NCBI RefSeq assembly: GCF_000744655.1
Contig: NZ_JQMJ01000003.1
Span: 1,054,001-1,118,000, forward strand
Origin: Streptacidiphilus rugosus AM-16
Lineage (GTDB): Bacteria > Actinomycetota > Actinomycetes > Streptomycetales > Streptomycetaceae
Direction: 5' to 3'
Length of the DNA: 64,000 nucleotides
The notes below the pieces were generated by a model. That model did not search any database. It was given only the letters and a program-made list of their open reading frames with translations, and was not told the origin of the DNA. Below are positions 25,017 to 32,745 of this stretch, one piece after another. Position 1 is the first letter of the stretch; every line of letters begins with the position of its first letter. The translations under genes and the position numbers were made by a program.

Positions 25017-25574
25017 GTGGATCACCTGACCTGGGCAGTGAGCTGGGAGAACGACCTCCCGCCCGAAGGGCACGACGCACTCGCCGGCCTCCTCGCGCGC
25101 GCCTACCCGCGGCACGTCGAGCTGTTCCGCGACGGGTGCACCTGGTCGGGGGCCCGCCCCGAACTGCGCGTCGTCGGCAGCGCGGGGGACCGACCGGTCG
25201 CCCACCTCGGCCTGGTGCGCCGCTTCCTGCGGGTGCAGCAGACCGGTGCGAGCCTGCTGGTCGGCGACGTCGGCCTGGTCGCCGTCGACCCGGACCTTCA
25301 GGGCCGGGGCGTCGGCCGCGCCCTCCTCGACCACACGCTGCGCACCATGACCGAACTGGCGCTCCCCTTCGGCTTCCTGACCTGTCGCCCCGAGGTCGTG
25401 CCGTTCTACCGCAGCGGCGGCTGGCAGCGCCTCGACGGCCAGATCACCCGCATGATCGACAACGACCACCGCCCCGAGGTCTACGACGGCCCGGCGATGG
25501 CCCTGCCGGTCCGCGCCCCGATGACCGACTGGCCCCACGGCCTCACCGTCGACCGCAACGGCCTCGAAGTCTGA
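25017..25574 (+). CDS. NodA-like N-acyltransferase (GNAT fold)
   Basis: 185-residue protein that reads along its whole length like rhizobial NodA, which transfers an acyl chain from ACP to the free amine of a chitooligosaccharide. Matches to remembered NodA features: SWENDL near the N-terminus, TWSGARPELRVVG, VAHLGLVRRFLRV, VGLVAVDPDLQGRGVG (acyl-donor loop) and the C-terminal TDWPHGLTVDRNGLEV. GTG 25017 follows a TAGAAC -10 box by 7 nt (leaderless). It shares its upstream region with the LuxR gene and lies next to a NodB-type deacetylase, so a NodB-then-NodA deacetylation/N-acylation step is plausible. The acceptor need not be chitin. Confidence 0.8.
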   Translation: MDHLTWAVSWENDLPPEGHDALAGLLARAYPRHVELFRDGCTWSGARPELRVVGSAGDRPVAHLGLVRRFLRVQQTGASLLVGDVGLVAVDPDLQGRGVGRALLDHTLRTMTELALPFGFLTCRPEVVPFYRSGGWQRLDGQITRMIDNDHRPEVYDGPAMALPVRAPMTDWPHGLTVDRNGLEV

Positions 25575-25649
25575 GTCCGCGTGGCCCCTTCCCCAGGGGC
25601 GTCGTCGCATCGCCGCGCACGTACGCGATCCCGTTCCCGTACGTGGCCG

Positions 25650-26273
25650 TCATCGGACCGTTCCCTCCTCCCGCGCCACCTGCTTGAGCCGGCTCCGGCG
25701 ACTGAGCACCACCAGCAGCTCGAACAGCAGGACCGCGCCGGCGAGCACGCCGATCCCGACGTTCATCCCGCCGAAGTCCGTGTCGGCCGGCATCGGCGCG
25801 AACCAGCCGCCGGGGTCGACGAGCAGGTTCTCGGTCGCCCCGACCTCGGGGGAGTCCCAGCAGTCCGCGTTGTTCAGGTGGGCGTGCGGCAACGGCACCC
25901 CGTCCACCGGCTGGGCGTCGCAGGTGTAGGTCGGGCCGTGCTTGCCCTGGAACGTGTGCACCGCGGTGATCCGGACCTCCGCGCGCACCCCCTTGTGCGC
26001 CAGCCACTCCGACGGGAGCAGCACCACCGGCAGCACCAGCAGGACCAGTCCGAGGATCACCCCCGCCGTGAGCGGCCAGCCACCGGGCCGCACTGAGAGG
26101 ATCAGGGTCACCGCGCCGATCAACGCCAGCGTCCCGAGGACGATCCCCAGCGCCTCGTAGTCCGGATTGCTCGCCAGCAGCGACATCGCGACGATCAGGA
26201 GTGGCGACAGCGCGGCGAGCAGGGAGATCCGCGGCACCAAGTGGGGCGGGGCGATCCATATTCGTCGGGGCAC
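25650..26273 (-). CDS. Hypothetical four-helix membrane protein
   Basis: 207-residue membrane protein, not recognised. Hydrophobic segments lie at about 17-34, 38-58, 65-85 and 170-190, with a roughly 85-residue extracytoplasmic domain between the third and fourth (WLAHKGVRAEVRITAVHTFQ; cysteines in TYTCDAQ and NADCWDS could form a disulfide). The C-terminus is basic. ATG 26273 is the first in-frame start. It converges on the NodA-like gene with 75 bp between stops. Confidence 0.65.
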   Translation of the reverse strand: MPRRIWIAPPHLVPRISLLAALSPLLIVAMSLLASNPDYEALGIVLGTLALIGAVTLILSVRPGGWPLTAGVILGLVLLVLPVVLLPSEWLAHKGVRAEVRITAVHTFQGKHGPTYTCDAQPVDGVPLPHAHLNNADCWDSPEVGATENLLVDPGGWFAPMPADTDFGGMNVGIGVLAGAVLLFELLVVLSRRSRLKQVAREEGTVR

Positions 26274-26357
26274 CGCGACAGTGTGACGGTTCTTCGTGCA
26301 CTGCGGTAACCCCCGACCAGCCGTGATCGAGGGCCCCCGGAAGGGGGGTGCCGCGCC

Positions 26358-26696
26358 TCACCCGTGGTGGTGCCCGCCGGCGTCCCCACCGCCGTGATGG
26401 CCGCCGAGATCGCCGCCGTGGTGGCCGCCGTGGTGGTGACCGTCCCCGCCCGGGTGCCCCTGGCCGGGAGGGCAGTGATGCCCCTGTCCGAAATGATGGC
26501 GCGGCACGTTCCTCCAGGGCACGTAGACCCAGCCGTCCTGCTCTGCCACCGGCCCGCTCTCCGGCCGGACCGGGCTCTCGGGCCGCCGTCCGAGCCGCCG
26601 GGCCCGAGCCCGCAGCACCGCCGCCACACCCGCGAACAGTGCCAGACCCACCGCCACGATCCCCAGCGCCACCGCCGCGACCGCCACCGACTTCAT
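26358..26696 (-). CDS. Small single-helix protein with His/Gly-rich tail
   Basis: 112 residues: a transmembrane or signal-anchor helix at 3-28 (VAVAALGIVAVGLALFAGVA-like), a basic middle and a short WVYVPWRNVPRHHFGQGHH segment. The C-terminal 35 residues are almost entirely His, Gly and Asp (about 18 histidines). Such tails bind Ni, Zn or Cu, but no metal gene is adjacent. ATG 26696 is fixed by GGGGAGG 6 nt upstream. Function unknown. Confidence 0.7.
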   Translation of the reverse strand: MKSVAVAAVALGIVAVGLALFAGVAAVLRARARRLGRRPESPVRPESGPVAEQDGWVYVPWRNVPRHHFGQGHHCPPGQGHPGGDGHHHGGHHGGDLGGHHGGGDAGGHHHG

Positions 26697-26819
26697 CGCA
26701 GCCTCCCCACCGACCCGGCACGACCGGCCCTTCGGGCCGAATGTTCCCGGCCCGCCGGTGGGACACACCGGATTTGAGGCGGATATGAGCCTCCGTCACC
26801 CGGTTGGAGATCCCCGGCT

Positions 26820-27164
26820 TCAGGCCTCGTCCGTGCCCTCGGCCAGCGCCTTGATCGCGTCCAGGCGCCGCTCCCACTGGGTGGCGAGCGCGTCGAGCCA
26901 CAGCGTGGCCCGACGCAAGGGCTCAGGATCGGTCTCGTACCGGACCTCGCGCCCGGAACGGTGACTCCGGACGAGACCCGCGCGCTCGAGTACGGCGAGG
27001 TGCTTCGCCACCGCCTGCCGGGTCACCGGGAACGCGGCGGCGAGCGAGGTCGGCGTCATGGCGCTCTCGCGGGCCAGCGCGCTGAGGATCTGACGCCGGA
27101 GCGGGTCCGCGACGGCGGTCAGCACCTCCTCCGGTGCCGAGTCGGCACCGCTTCTCCCGCTCAC
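26820..27164 (-). CDS. ArsR-family winged-helix regulator
   Basis: 114-residue ArsR-type repressor: EVLTAVADPLRRQILSALAR (helix 1-2), SLAAAFPVTRQAVAKHLAVLERAGLV (recognition helix) and SGREVRYETDPEPL (wing). No metal-binding ELCVCDL motif is present, so it belongs to the non-metal group usually paired with an AHSA1/SRPBCC gene. GTG 27164 overlaps the stop of the upstream SRPBCC gene (GTGA), so the two are coupled. Confidence 0.88.
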   Translation of the reverse strand: MSGRSGADSAPEEVLTAVADPLRRQILSALARESAMTPTSLAAAFPVTRQAVAKHLAVLERAGLVRSHRSGREVRYETDPEPLRRATLWLDALATQWERRLDAIKALAEGTDEA

Positions 27165-27619
27165 GCGTGTGCGCGTTCGCAGGCGTCGCCCAGCAGCGCG
27201 AGCTTTCCGGGCCAGTTCTCGCTGTTCGCCCGGTGCCGTGCGGCGGCCTCGTCCTCGGGCAGGCCCAGCTTGGCGAAGCCGCTCTCGACCATGGTCAGCC
27301 GCGTGCCCCCACCGGCCGTGTCCGGCGTCAGGGTGAACTCGACCAACGTGGCGTTCGCCTCGGTCGGCTCCTCCCCGGCCGCCCCCTGGGACCACCGCCA
27401 CGAGAAGCAGCGCTGCGGCTCGACCCGCTCGATGCGGGCGGGAATGGTGCCGTGCACCCCGTGATCGAAGACCAGCAGTCCACCGGGCCGTAGATCGACC
27501 GACACCGGCTTACCACTGCCGAGCCAAGTTCCGAGAAACGCAGGCTCGGTGAGGATCGTCCACACGCGCGAGGGGTCGGCGTCGATGACAACGGCACGTT
27601 CGATGGCGTCGGGGATCAC
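27161..27619 (-). CDS. SRPBCC/AHSA1-family protein
   Basis: 152-residue START-like ligand-binding barrel: DADPSRVWTILTEPAFLGTW at the N-terminus, CFSWRWSQ in the middle and TRLTMVESGF near 110 are the AHSA1-family strands. The family binds hydrophobic ligands; the biological role of those paired with ArsR regulators is mostly unknown. GTG 27619 has GAGG 6 nt upstream. First gene of a two-gene operon with the ArsR regulator. Confidence 0.85.
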   Translation of the reverse strand: MIPDAIERAVVIDADPSRVWTILTEPAFLGTWLGSGKPVSVDLRPGGLLVFDHGVHGTIPARIERVEPQRCFSWRWSQGAAGEEPTEANATLVEFTLTPDTAGGGTRLTMVESGFAKLGLPEDEAAARHRANSENWPGKLALLGDACERAHA

Positions 27620-27826
27620 GGCTGCCTCGTCTCATCTTCCGCGGATTGTGCTACCTCCAGGTTGCACGTCCTGTGGCCGATGCGCAACTGCTTGGTTGCG
27701 CATGAATGGCATGGTCGCCCCTGGAGCCGTGCCGCACCTCCGCAGGGCTTCCCGTTCGATGCGCCGGGTGCTCCCCGCTCCCCCTCCCCGCCCCATGCTG
27801 TCGGTGTCGTGTGCCAGAGTCGCCGC

Positions 27827-28750
27827 ATGCTTGAGATCGTGGTGGCGACGGAGAACAACGAGCGGTACGTGCGAACGTCCACCGAGGAGTTGGCAGGGCT
27901 GGTTCGGCGTGTGGGTGCGGACGGCGACCGGTTTCTCGTGCTTCAGCGGATTCCTGATCTCCCCGACGTGTACGCCCAGGTCTGGCACGAGACCGGCGGT
28001 CGCTACACGGTGGAACATCGCGACGGCTCGGCCGCGAGGCACTTCCAGGTGGTGGTCGACGAGGCGGAGGCCGTGGTCACGACGCTGACCCGTTGGGGCC
28101 GGTGCGAACCCGACTGGAGCAGCGAACTGGTCTGGTCGCGCCTGGACATGGGTCCCGTGGTGGAGGTGCCTCCACTCGATCTGGAGGACGGCGAGCAGGC
28201 AGAGTTGGAGGAGCAGGTCCGGGTCGCTCTGACCGGTGGCTACGCCGGGCGGGCCGAGCTCGCCGAACTTGCCGAGGAGTTCCTGGTCACGGCCGAGCGT
28301 CGGCCTGTCTCACCGGAGCAGGCGCTGGCGCTGGCGCTGGTCGATCGGATGTGGCTGGGGCGAGTCGCGGAGCAGGCCTCGTGGGAGGGCGAGACGGACC
28401 CCGAGCGGCTCACGCGTGCCTTCGCCGTGCTGCAGGACTCCGGCATCACCGCCCGGGAGAACTTCACCTGTTGCCGCAACTGCGGCCATTCGGAGATCCG
28501 GTCGGAGGGCGGCCCCGAGGCCCGCGGCTTCGTCTACTTCCACACCCAGTGCACCGACTCGGCGGTGGCCGGCCGAGAGCTCACGCTTCTCTACGGCGGC
28601 TTCGACGGCTCGTCCGGGACCACCGCCGCCATCGGGGCCGAGGTCGTCGCGGCACTGGAGGCGGCGGGCCTCCAGGCCGCGTGGGACCGGGACCCCGGCC
28701 GTGCCATCACGGTCACGCCGCTCGACTGGCGTCGGCGCCTGATCGGTTGA
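27827..28750 (+). CDS. Conserved Streptomyces hypothetical (DUF6891-like)
   Basis: 307-residue protein of unknown function. The N-terminal half is acidic with no recognised motif. The C-terminal half holds TCCRNCGHSEI (a possible zinc knuckle), FVYFHTQCTDSAVAG and LLYGGFDG, which I associate with DUF6891-type proteins of Streptomyces. The family assignment is from memory and unchecked. ATG 27827 lies 7-8 nt after a CAGAGT -10-like box, a leaderless start; the frame remains open upstream but has no other signal. Confidence 0.6.
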   Translation: MLEIVVATENNERYVRTSTEELAGLVRRVGADGDRFLVLQRIPDLPDVYAQVWHETGGRYTVEHRDGSAARHFQVVVDEAEAVVTTLTRWGRCEPDWSSELVWSRLDMGPVVEVPPLDLEDGEQAELEEQVRVALTGGYAGRAELAELAEEFLVTAERRPVSPEQALALALVDRMWLGRVAEQASWEGETDPERLTRAFAVLQDSGITARENFTCCRNCGHSEIRSEGGPEARGFVYFHTQCTDSAVAGRELTLLYGGFDGSSGTTAAIGAEVVAALEAAGLQAAWDRDPGRAITVTPLDWRRRLIG

Positions 28751-28778
28751 CGCCAGGGGCGTGCCGTCACGGCCCCCG

Positions 28779-29687
28779 TCAGCCAACGGTCGTGCGCACG
28801 GGCAGGTGTGCCGTCAGGAATTCGGCGGCGCGGTCCAGGGCGGCGTCCGCCTCGTCGAGGCGGCCGTGCTGGTGCTGGTAGACGTGGGGGAGACCGGCGC
28901 CGATCTCGAGGGTGACCTCGACGTCGGCCGCGCCCGCGCGGGCGGCCAGGCGGACCGCGTCGTCCAGCAGCAGCTCGTTCGCCCCGACCTGCACCAGCAG
29001 CGGGGGCAGTCCGGTGAGGTCCGCGAACACCGGGCTGGCCAGCGGATCTGCCGGGTCGCCCGCGCCCAGGTAGAGATCGGCGTAGGCCTGGATGTCGGCC
29101 GCGGTGAAGATCGGGTCCGCGCTCGCCTTGGTGCGGATGCTCTCCCCGGAGAGGGTGAGGTCGGCCCAGGGCGAGAAGACCACCACGGCGGCGGGCTGCG
29201 GCAGTCCGGCCTCCCGGGCGGCCAGCAGCGTGGCGATGCTCAGACCGCCTCCGGCGGAGTCGCCGGCCAGGACGAGCTCCCGTGGGTCGGTGCCGGCCTC
29301 CAGCAGCTCACGGTAGGCGGCGAGTCCGTCGTCGACCGCGCCGGGGAAGGGGTGTTCGGGCGCGAGCCGGTAGTCCACCGACAGGGTGCGCAGCCCGGTG
29401 CGCAGGGCCAGTTCGCCGACCATCCCGGCGTGGGTCTCCGGTGAACCGATGACGTAGCCACCGCCGTGCAGGTAGAGCAGCTGACCGCCGCCCGAGGCGT
29501 TCTCCGGCACCAGTTCCAGCGTCGGCCGACCGCCGAGCACGGTCCTGCGGGTGGCCACGCCCTCCGGCGCCGGGCGGCTCATCGCCGCCGCGAACCCGCT
29601 GCGCTGCTCCTCGATCGTCGGCGGGGTCCCGCCGCGGGGGACGGAGCGGAGCAGGGCGTCGAGGGCTTCACGCTGCTGTCGGGACAT
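28779..29687 (-). CDS. Alpha/beta hydrolase, HSL (type IV esterase) family
   Basis: 302-residue esterase/lipase of the hormone-sensitive-lipase family. LYLHGGGYVIGSP (about 70-82) forms the oxyanion hole, GDSAGGGLS (about 145) carries the nucleophile serine, and the acid and histidine fall in the C-terminal part (LVQVGANELLLDD; LPHVYQHQH). It would hydrolyse short- to medium-chain esters. ATG 29687 has TGGAGG 6 nt upstream. It diverges from a MarR gene across 113 bp containing two identical-core palindromes, so it is probably MarR-regulated. Confidence 0.88.
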   Translation of the reverse strand: MSRQQREALDALLRSVPRGGTPPTIEEQRSGFAAAMSRPAPEGVATRRTVLGGRPTLELVPENASGGGQLLYLHGGGYVIGSPETHAGMVGELALRTGLRTLSVDYRLAPEHPFPGAVDDGLAAYRELLEAGTDPRELVLAGDSAGGGLSIATLLAAREAGLPQPAAVVVFSPWADLTLSGESIRTKASADPIFTAADIQAYADLYLGAGDPADPLASPVFADLTGLPPLLVQVGANELLLDDAVRLAARAGAADVEVTLEIGAGLPHVYQHQHGRLDEADAALDRAAEFLTAHLPVRTTVG

Positions 29688-29715
29688 GTCGGGCCTCCAG
29701 GGTCGGGATGCGAAG

Positions 29716-29735
29716 ATGGATTCCTGGGAATCCAT
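29716..29735. promoter_or_regulatory. MarR operator 1
   Basis: ATGGATTCCTGGGAATCCAT is an almost perfect 20-bp palindrome (9-bp arms, 2-bp centre), next to the hydrolase start. Its core GATTCC-NN-GGAATC recurs at 29773. Confidence 0.75.
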
Positions 29736-29772
29736 CCGCCTGTGCTGTATCTAACCAGATTCCGAGGAAGAT

Positions 29773-29786
29773 GATTCCTAGGAATC
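29773..29786. promoter_or_regulatory. MarR operator 2
   Basis: GATTCCTAGGAATC, a perfect 14-bp palindrome with the same half-site as operator 1, ends 14 bp before the MarR start codon. The two sites are 54 bp apart centre to centre, suiting dual control of both divergent genes. Confidence 0.75.
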
Positions 29787-29800
29787 TATTGGAGGTAGTT

Positions 29801-30253
29801 GTGAGCCGCGTCACCCCCGTCTTCATCGATCTCGTCCGCGTGGAGACCCGGCTCTACAACGCGGTGAGCGCCCGACTGAGCGCCGAACTGGGGCTGAGCC
29901 TGGGACAGTTCGAAATGCTGGAGATCATCGGCCGGATCCCGGGCTGTCGCGTGCTCGACATCGTCGGCGAGATCGGCATCACCGTGGGCGCCGTCAGCAA
30001 GGCCGTCGACCGCCTGGTCGCCGCCGGCTGGTGCGAGCGCGTCGCCCACCCCCAGGACCGCCGCTCCTCCGTCCTCCAGCTCACCCCCGACGGCGCGAAG
30101 CAGCTGACGGCCTCCCGCCCCGTCGTGGAATCCGAAGTCGCCGCCCTCACCTCCGCGGTCTCCCCCGACGATCTGGCCCGCATCTCCACGACCCTGTCCA
30201 CCCTGCGCACCTCCCTGGAAGCGCACTGCGGCAGCCGACCGGAAGCGACCTGA
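29801..30253 (+). CDS. MarR-family regulator
   Basis: 150-residue MarR-type winged helix: ELGLSLGQFEMLEIIGRIPG (helices 1-2), VGEIGITVGAVSKAVDRLVAAG (DNA-binding helices) and HPQDRRSSVLQLTPDG (wing). GTG 29801 is chosen because TTGGAGG precedes it by 5 nt; longer in-frame starts have no site and would overrun the operators. It likely represses itself and the divergent hydrolase through the twin palindromes. Confidence 0.88.
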   Translation: MSRVTPVFIDLVRVETRLYNAVSARLSAELGLSLGQFEMLEIIGRIPGCRVLDIVGEIGITVGAVSKAVDRLVAAGWCERVAHPQDRRSSVLQLTPDGAKQLTASRPVVESEVAALTSAVSPDDLARISTTLSTLRTSLEAHCGSRPEAT

Positions 30254-30285
30254 GCGATCCTCCCGCCTCAGGCACCGCGCGGCGC

Positions 30286-30978
30286 CTACGCCTGCGGGAG
30301 CGGCCGGACGTACGTCGCGACGCCGGGCTGGCCCGTCCAGGTGGGGACGGGTTCCGGATCGGCACCGAGGTAGGCGAAGGGCAGGGAACAATCTCCGAGC
30401 GGACCCTCCCGGCGGAGGAGATGGCGTCGGGAGTCGTAGTCGAAACCCGCCGTGCGGAGGGCGCGGAGCACCGCACGGGCAGCAGGGCGGCCGTCCGGGA
30501 GGCGGAACGTGGTCGGGTCGAGGTGGGCGACGAGAAGTCCGCCCGGCGCGAGCCAGCCGGCGGCACGGGAGATCACCCCCAGCTTGTCGCCGAGGTAGTG
30601 GAGCCCGTGGACGCAGGTGATCAGGTCGTACTCGCGGCCGACCGGAGGCGCCCATGTCGTCAGCGAGGCGGTGACCAGCTCGACATCGCCCGAGCCCGGA
30701 CCCGCGCCCCGGCTCAGCGGGCCCACCAGATCGACGCCCGTCAGGACTGCCGCCGCCGGCAGAACGGCGGTCGCCATGCGCAGCGCGATGCCCTCCCCGC
30801 TGCAGAGGTCCAGCCAGCGCGGCCGCTCCAGGGCACTGAGTCGCTCCACCGGATCGAAGCTCAGCTCGCGGGCGTAGCTGTTGACGCCGTTGAGTCCGCG
30901 CTCGCGGTTCATGGTGTTGTTCGCGACGACCGAGGTCTGCTCCAACTCGTCGTCCTGCAACAGGAGCGACGGCTTCAC
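30286..30978 (-). CDS. Class I SAM-dependent methyltransferase
   Basis: 230-residue Rossmann-like methyltransferase: LDLCSGEGIALRMA (motif I), VLTGVDLVGP (motif II) and YDLITCVHGLHYLGDKLG (motif IV region), plus a conserved N-terminus DDELEQTSVVANNTMNRERG. Substrate unknown. GTG 30978 overlaps the stop of a short upstream frame (GTGA) and has no Shine-Dalgarno of its own, so translation is probably coupled to that leader frame. Convergent with the MarR gene, 32 bp between stops. Confidence 0.8.
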   Translation of the reverse strand: MKPSLLLQDDELEQTSVVANNTMNRERGLNGVNSYARELSFDPVERLSALERPRWLDLCSGEGIALRMATAVLPAAAVLTGVDLVGPLSRGAGPGSGDVELVTASLTTWAPPVGREYDLITCVHGLHYLGDKLGVISRAAGWLAPGGLLVAHLDPTTFRLPDGRPAARAVLRALRTAGFDYDSRRHLLRREGPLGDCSLPFAYLGADPEPVPTWTGQPGVATYVRPLPQA

Positions 30979-31055
30979 GGCCGCACCACGCGGTCCGGCG
31001 GACACGCGGGGTCGCGCAGCGCACCGACGGCGGGCGACTCCACGGGACAGTGCAT
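30975..31055 (-). CDS. Candidate 26-residue leader frame coupled to methyltransferase
   Basis: A TAGGCT -10 box lies 8 nt before ATG 31055, so the transcript is probably leaderless and starts on this frame, which begins MHCPVESPAVG. The frame ends exactly at the GTG of the methyltransferase in a GTGA overlap. It contains two cysteines and many prolines. It may simply deliver ribosomes to the methyltransferase start, or may regulate it. Confidence 0.4.
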   Translation of the reverse strand: MHCPVESPAVGALRDPACPPDRVVRP

Positions 31056-31116
31056 GGCAGCAGCCTAGAGAGATAACCGGCCCCGAAGTATGCCGGGGCG
31101 TCATGAGGTTCACCCC

Positions 31117-31308
31117 ATGACGACTTCGGAGCCCCGGGCCCTCCCGGAGCCGGTCGAGTCCGCGCCTCAACGGCCCTTGTTGCTGGTGGACGTGGACGGA
31201 CCGCTGAACCCGTACGCGCTGCTCCATCGCATCGACCCGGCCGTGGGGCTGCGCTCGGAGGGCTTCTCCCTGCTGGAGGCGTGGGCCGCGGCCGTCGGCA
31301 CGGCGTGA
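31117..31308 (+). pseudogene. Truncated HAD-like protein remnant
   Basis: 63-residue frame whose residues 17-31 (RPLLLVDVDGPLNPYA) match the start of a HAD-like Streptomyces hypothetical (DVDGPLNPY) that is normally well over 100 residues. After this the sequence diverges into LLHRIDPAVG and stops. No catalytic lysine or second aspartate is present. Probably a decayed fragment; the exact extent is uncertain. Confidence 0.45.
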
Positions 31309-31357
31309 CCCGCCCCGGGCTCCGGAGTCGCCGACGGCTCCTGCAAGATGACGGCCC

Positions 31358-31792
31358 ATGGGACACACCTTCAGCTTCACCGGCGAGCGCCAGGTCCGCA
31401 CGTTCACGTGCGACTGCTGCGGCACGGACGCCGAACGCACCTGGGCCTACATCGATCGTGACGGCGAGGCCTGCGCGGTCTTCTTCGCCTCTGGCTACCA
31501 CCACGCGGGCGGGCCGGAGATCTACTTCGACGTCATCCTCGGGACCTGGGGCACGGACGACCACAGCGACCACGTCACCTTCGGCGCCCGCTACGGCGCG
31601 GTGCCGGGCCAGTCGGCGGCCGCCTGCTCGCTGGTGACCGGTGGCGCGGCCGCGCCGGACAGCCCCATCTACGGCACCAAGCTGGACCGCGCCGCTGCGC
31701 TGGCCCATCCCCTGCTCGCCGAGTTCTGGGAGGTCGTCGACTTCCTCATCGAGACGGACCCCGTGGTGACCCGGTTCATCGCCGCCCACTGA
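31358..31792 (+). CDS. Hypothetical protein, 144 residues
   Basis: Not recognised. A CxCC-type motif near the start (FTCDCCGTDAERTW) could bind metal. The middle region (YFDVILGTWGTDDHSDHVTF) is strand-rich with conserved-looking aspartates and histidines, and the C-terminus is helical. It resembles small cytosolic proteins of Streptomyces without known role. ATG 31358 follows a CAAGAT box by about 9 nt, so probably leaderless. Confidence 0.6.
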   Translation: MGHTFSFTGERQVRTFTCDCCGTDAERTWAYIDRDGEACAVFFASGYHHAGGPEIYFDVILGTWGTDDHSDHVTFGARYGAVPGQSAAACSLVTGGAAAPDSPIYGTKLDRAAALAHPLLAEFWEVVDFLIETDPVVTRFIAAH

Positions 31793-31875
31793 GCAGAAGC
31801 TCTCCCGCGAGGCGCGTGCCCCCAGGGGGCGAAAACGGCTGGGTCGAGGGGATCCCGCTCTGTGACAATCGGGCG

Positions 31876-32622
31876 GTGACAACCGCCCTGAACAGCCTCA
31901 CCATCGAGATCCGCACCTCGGAGGAGCGGCAGGCCGGCGGCGTCAGCCGCATGGGCGCCGCCGTCCACCCGATGATCGACGGCCGCGACATCGTCGCCGA
32001 AGCCTTCGACCCCGGTCCCGGACACGCACCTGAGCGCCTGCTGTCGGCGAAGGGGCCGCTGCGCGCCGGAGACGCACCTCACGAGGTCGAACTCGCGGAG
32101 GCCGAGTGCACCTGGGGTTGCTGTGGGGCGTTGTGTGTGACCGTCCGGCGCGAGGGTGACCAGGTGGTCTGGGGCGGTTGGCGCGACCGGAACGGGCCGC
32201 CCCCGGCCCTGCCCGACTTCCGGTTCGACGCTCGCGCGTACGACGCCGAGGTCGCTCGCGCCGAAGCGGACCACAGCTGGGAATGGCCTGCCCGGACGAC
32301 CGCCCGGCTGCTCCGCGACTGGCTTCGCGCCAGGCCCGGGCTGCTCGAACGGTGGCAGTTCCAGATCTCGCAGATCTCCTCCTGGAAGCGCGACGAGATC
32401 GACGTCCTCCTGTTCCACCCCCACCGGCCGACGGCGTCCGACGAACCCTGGCTCCAGTTCCGCAGCGTCCTCGCCGTCACCGACGAGGATCCATCGGTCC
32501 AGGCGACCCGCCTCGGCGTTGAACTGACGGAGCACGATCCCCGCGACCACGCCGTCCTCTGCGGCGGATCGGCCGACTTCGCCCGCGCCCTCGGGTTCGC
32601 CTGGCCCCCACCCCGTGGCTGA
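31876..32622 (+). CDS. Hypothetical protein, 248 residues
   Basis: Not recognised. Features visible: ECTWGCCGALCVTV (three cysteines, about 75-88), an acidic middle, and an alpha-helical WPARTTARLLRDWLRARPGL segment. GTG 31876 lies 7 nt after a GACAAT -10-like box, so a leaderless start is preferred over the upstream extension. Standard codon use, likely a native Streptomyces gene. Confidence 0.6.
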   Translation: MTTALNSLTIEIRTSEERQAGGVSRMGAAVHPMIDGRDIVAEAFDPGPGHAPERLLSAKGPLRAGDAPHEVELAEAECTWGCCGALCVTVRREGDQVVWGGWRDRNGPPPALPDFRFDARAYDAEVARAEADHSWEWPARTTARLLRDWLRARPGLLERWQFQISQISSWKRDEIDVLLFHPHRPTASDEPWLQFRSVLAVTDEDPSVQATRLGVELTEHDPRDHAVLCGGSADFARALGFAWPPPRG

Positions 32623-32745
32623 CGCCCGAGGGCCGACGGGCCTCTTCGCCCTGGGAGCCCGGCTTGTCGAGCTCTCCTGGCCCTGACTGTCGGTGGCTCC
32701 GCATAAGGTCCAGCCGGGACGTGGATCTCGCTGTGGGGAGGAACC

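Noticed and set aside
30031-31068. Plus-strand 345-codon frame over the MarR/methyltransferase region
   Set aside because: Arg/Pro-rich antisense shadow of the methyltransferase and out-of-frame reading of MarR.
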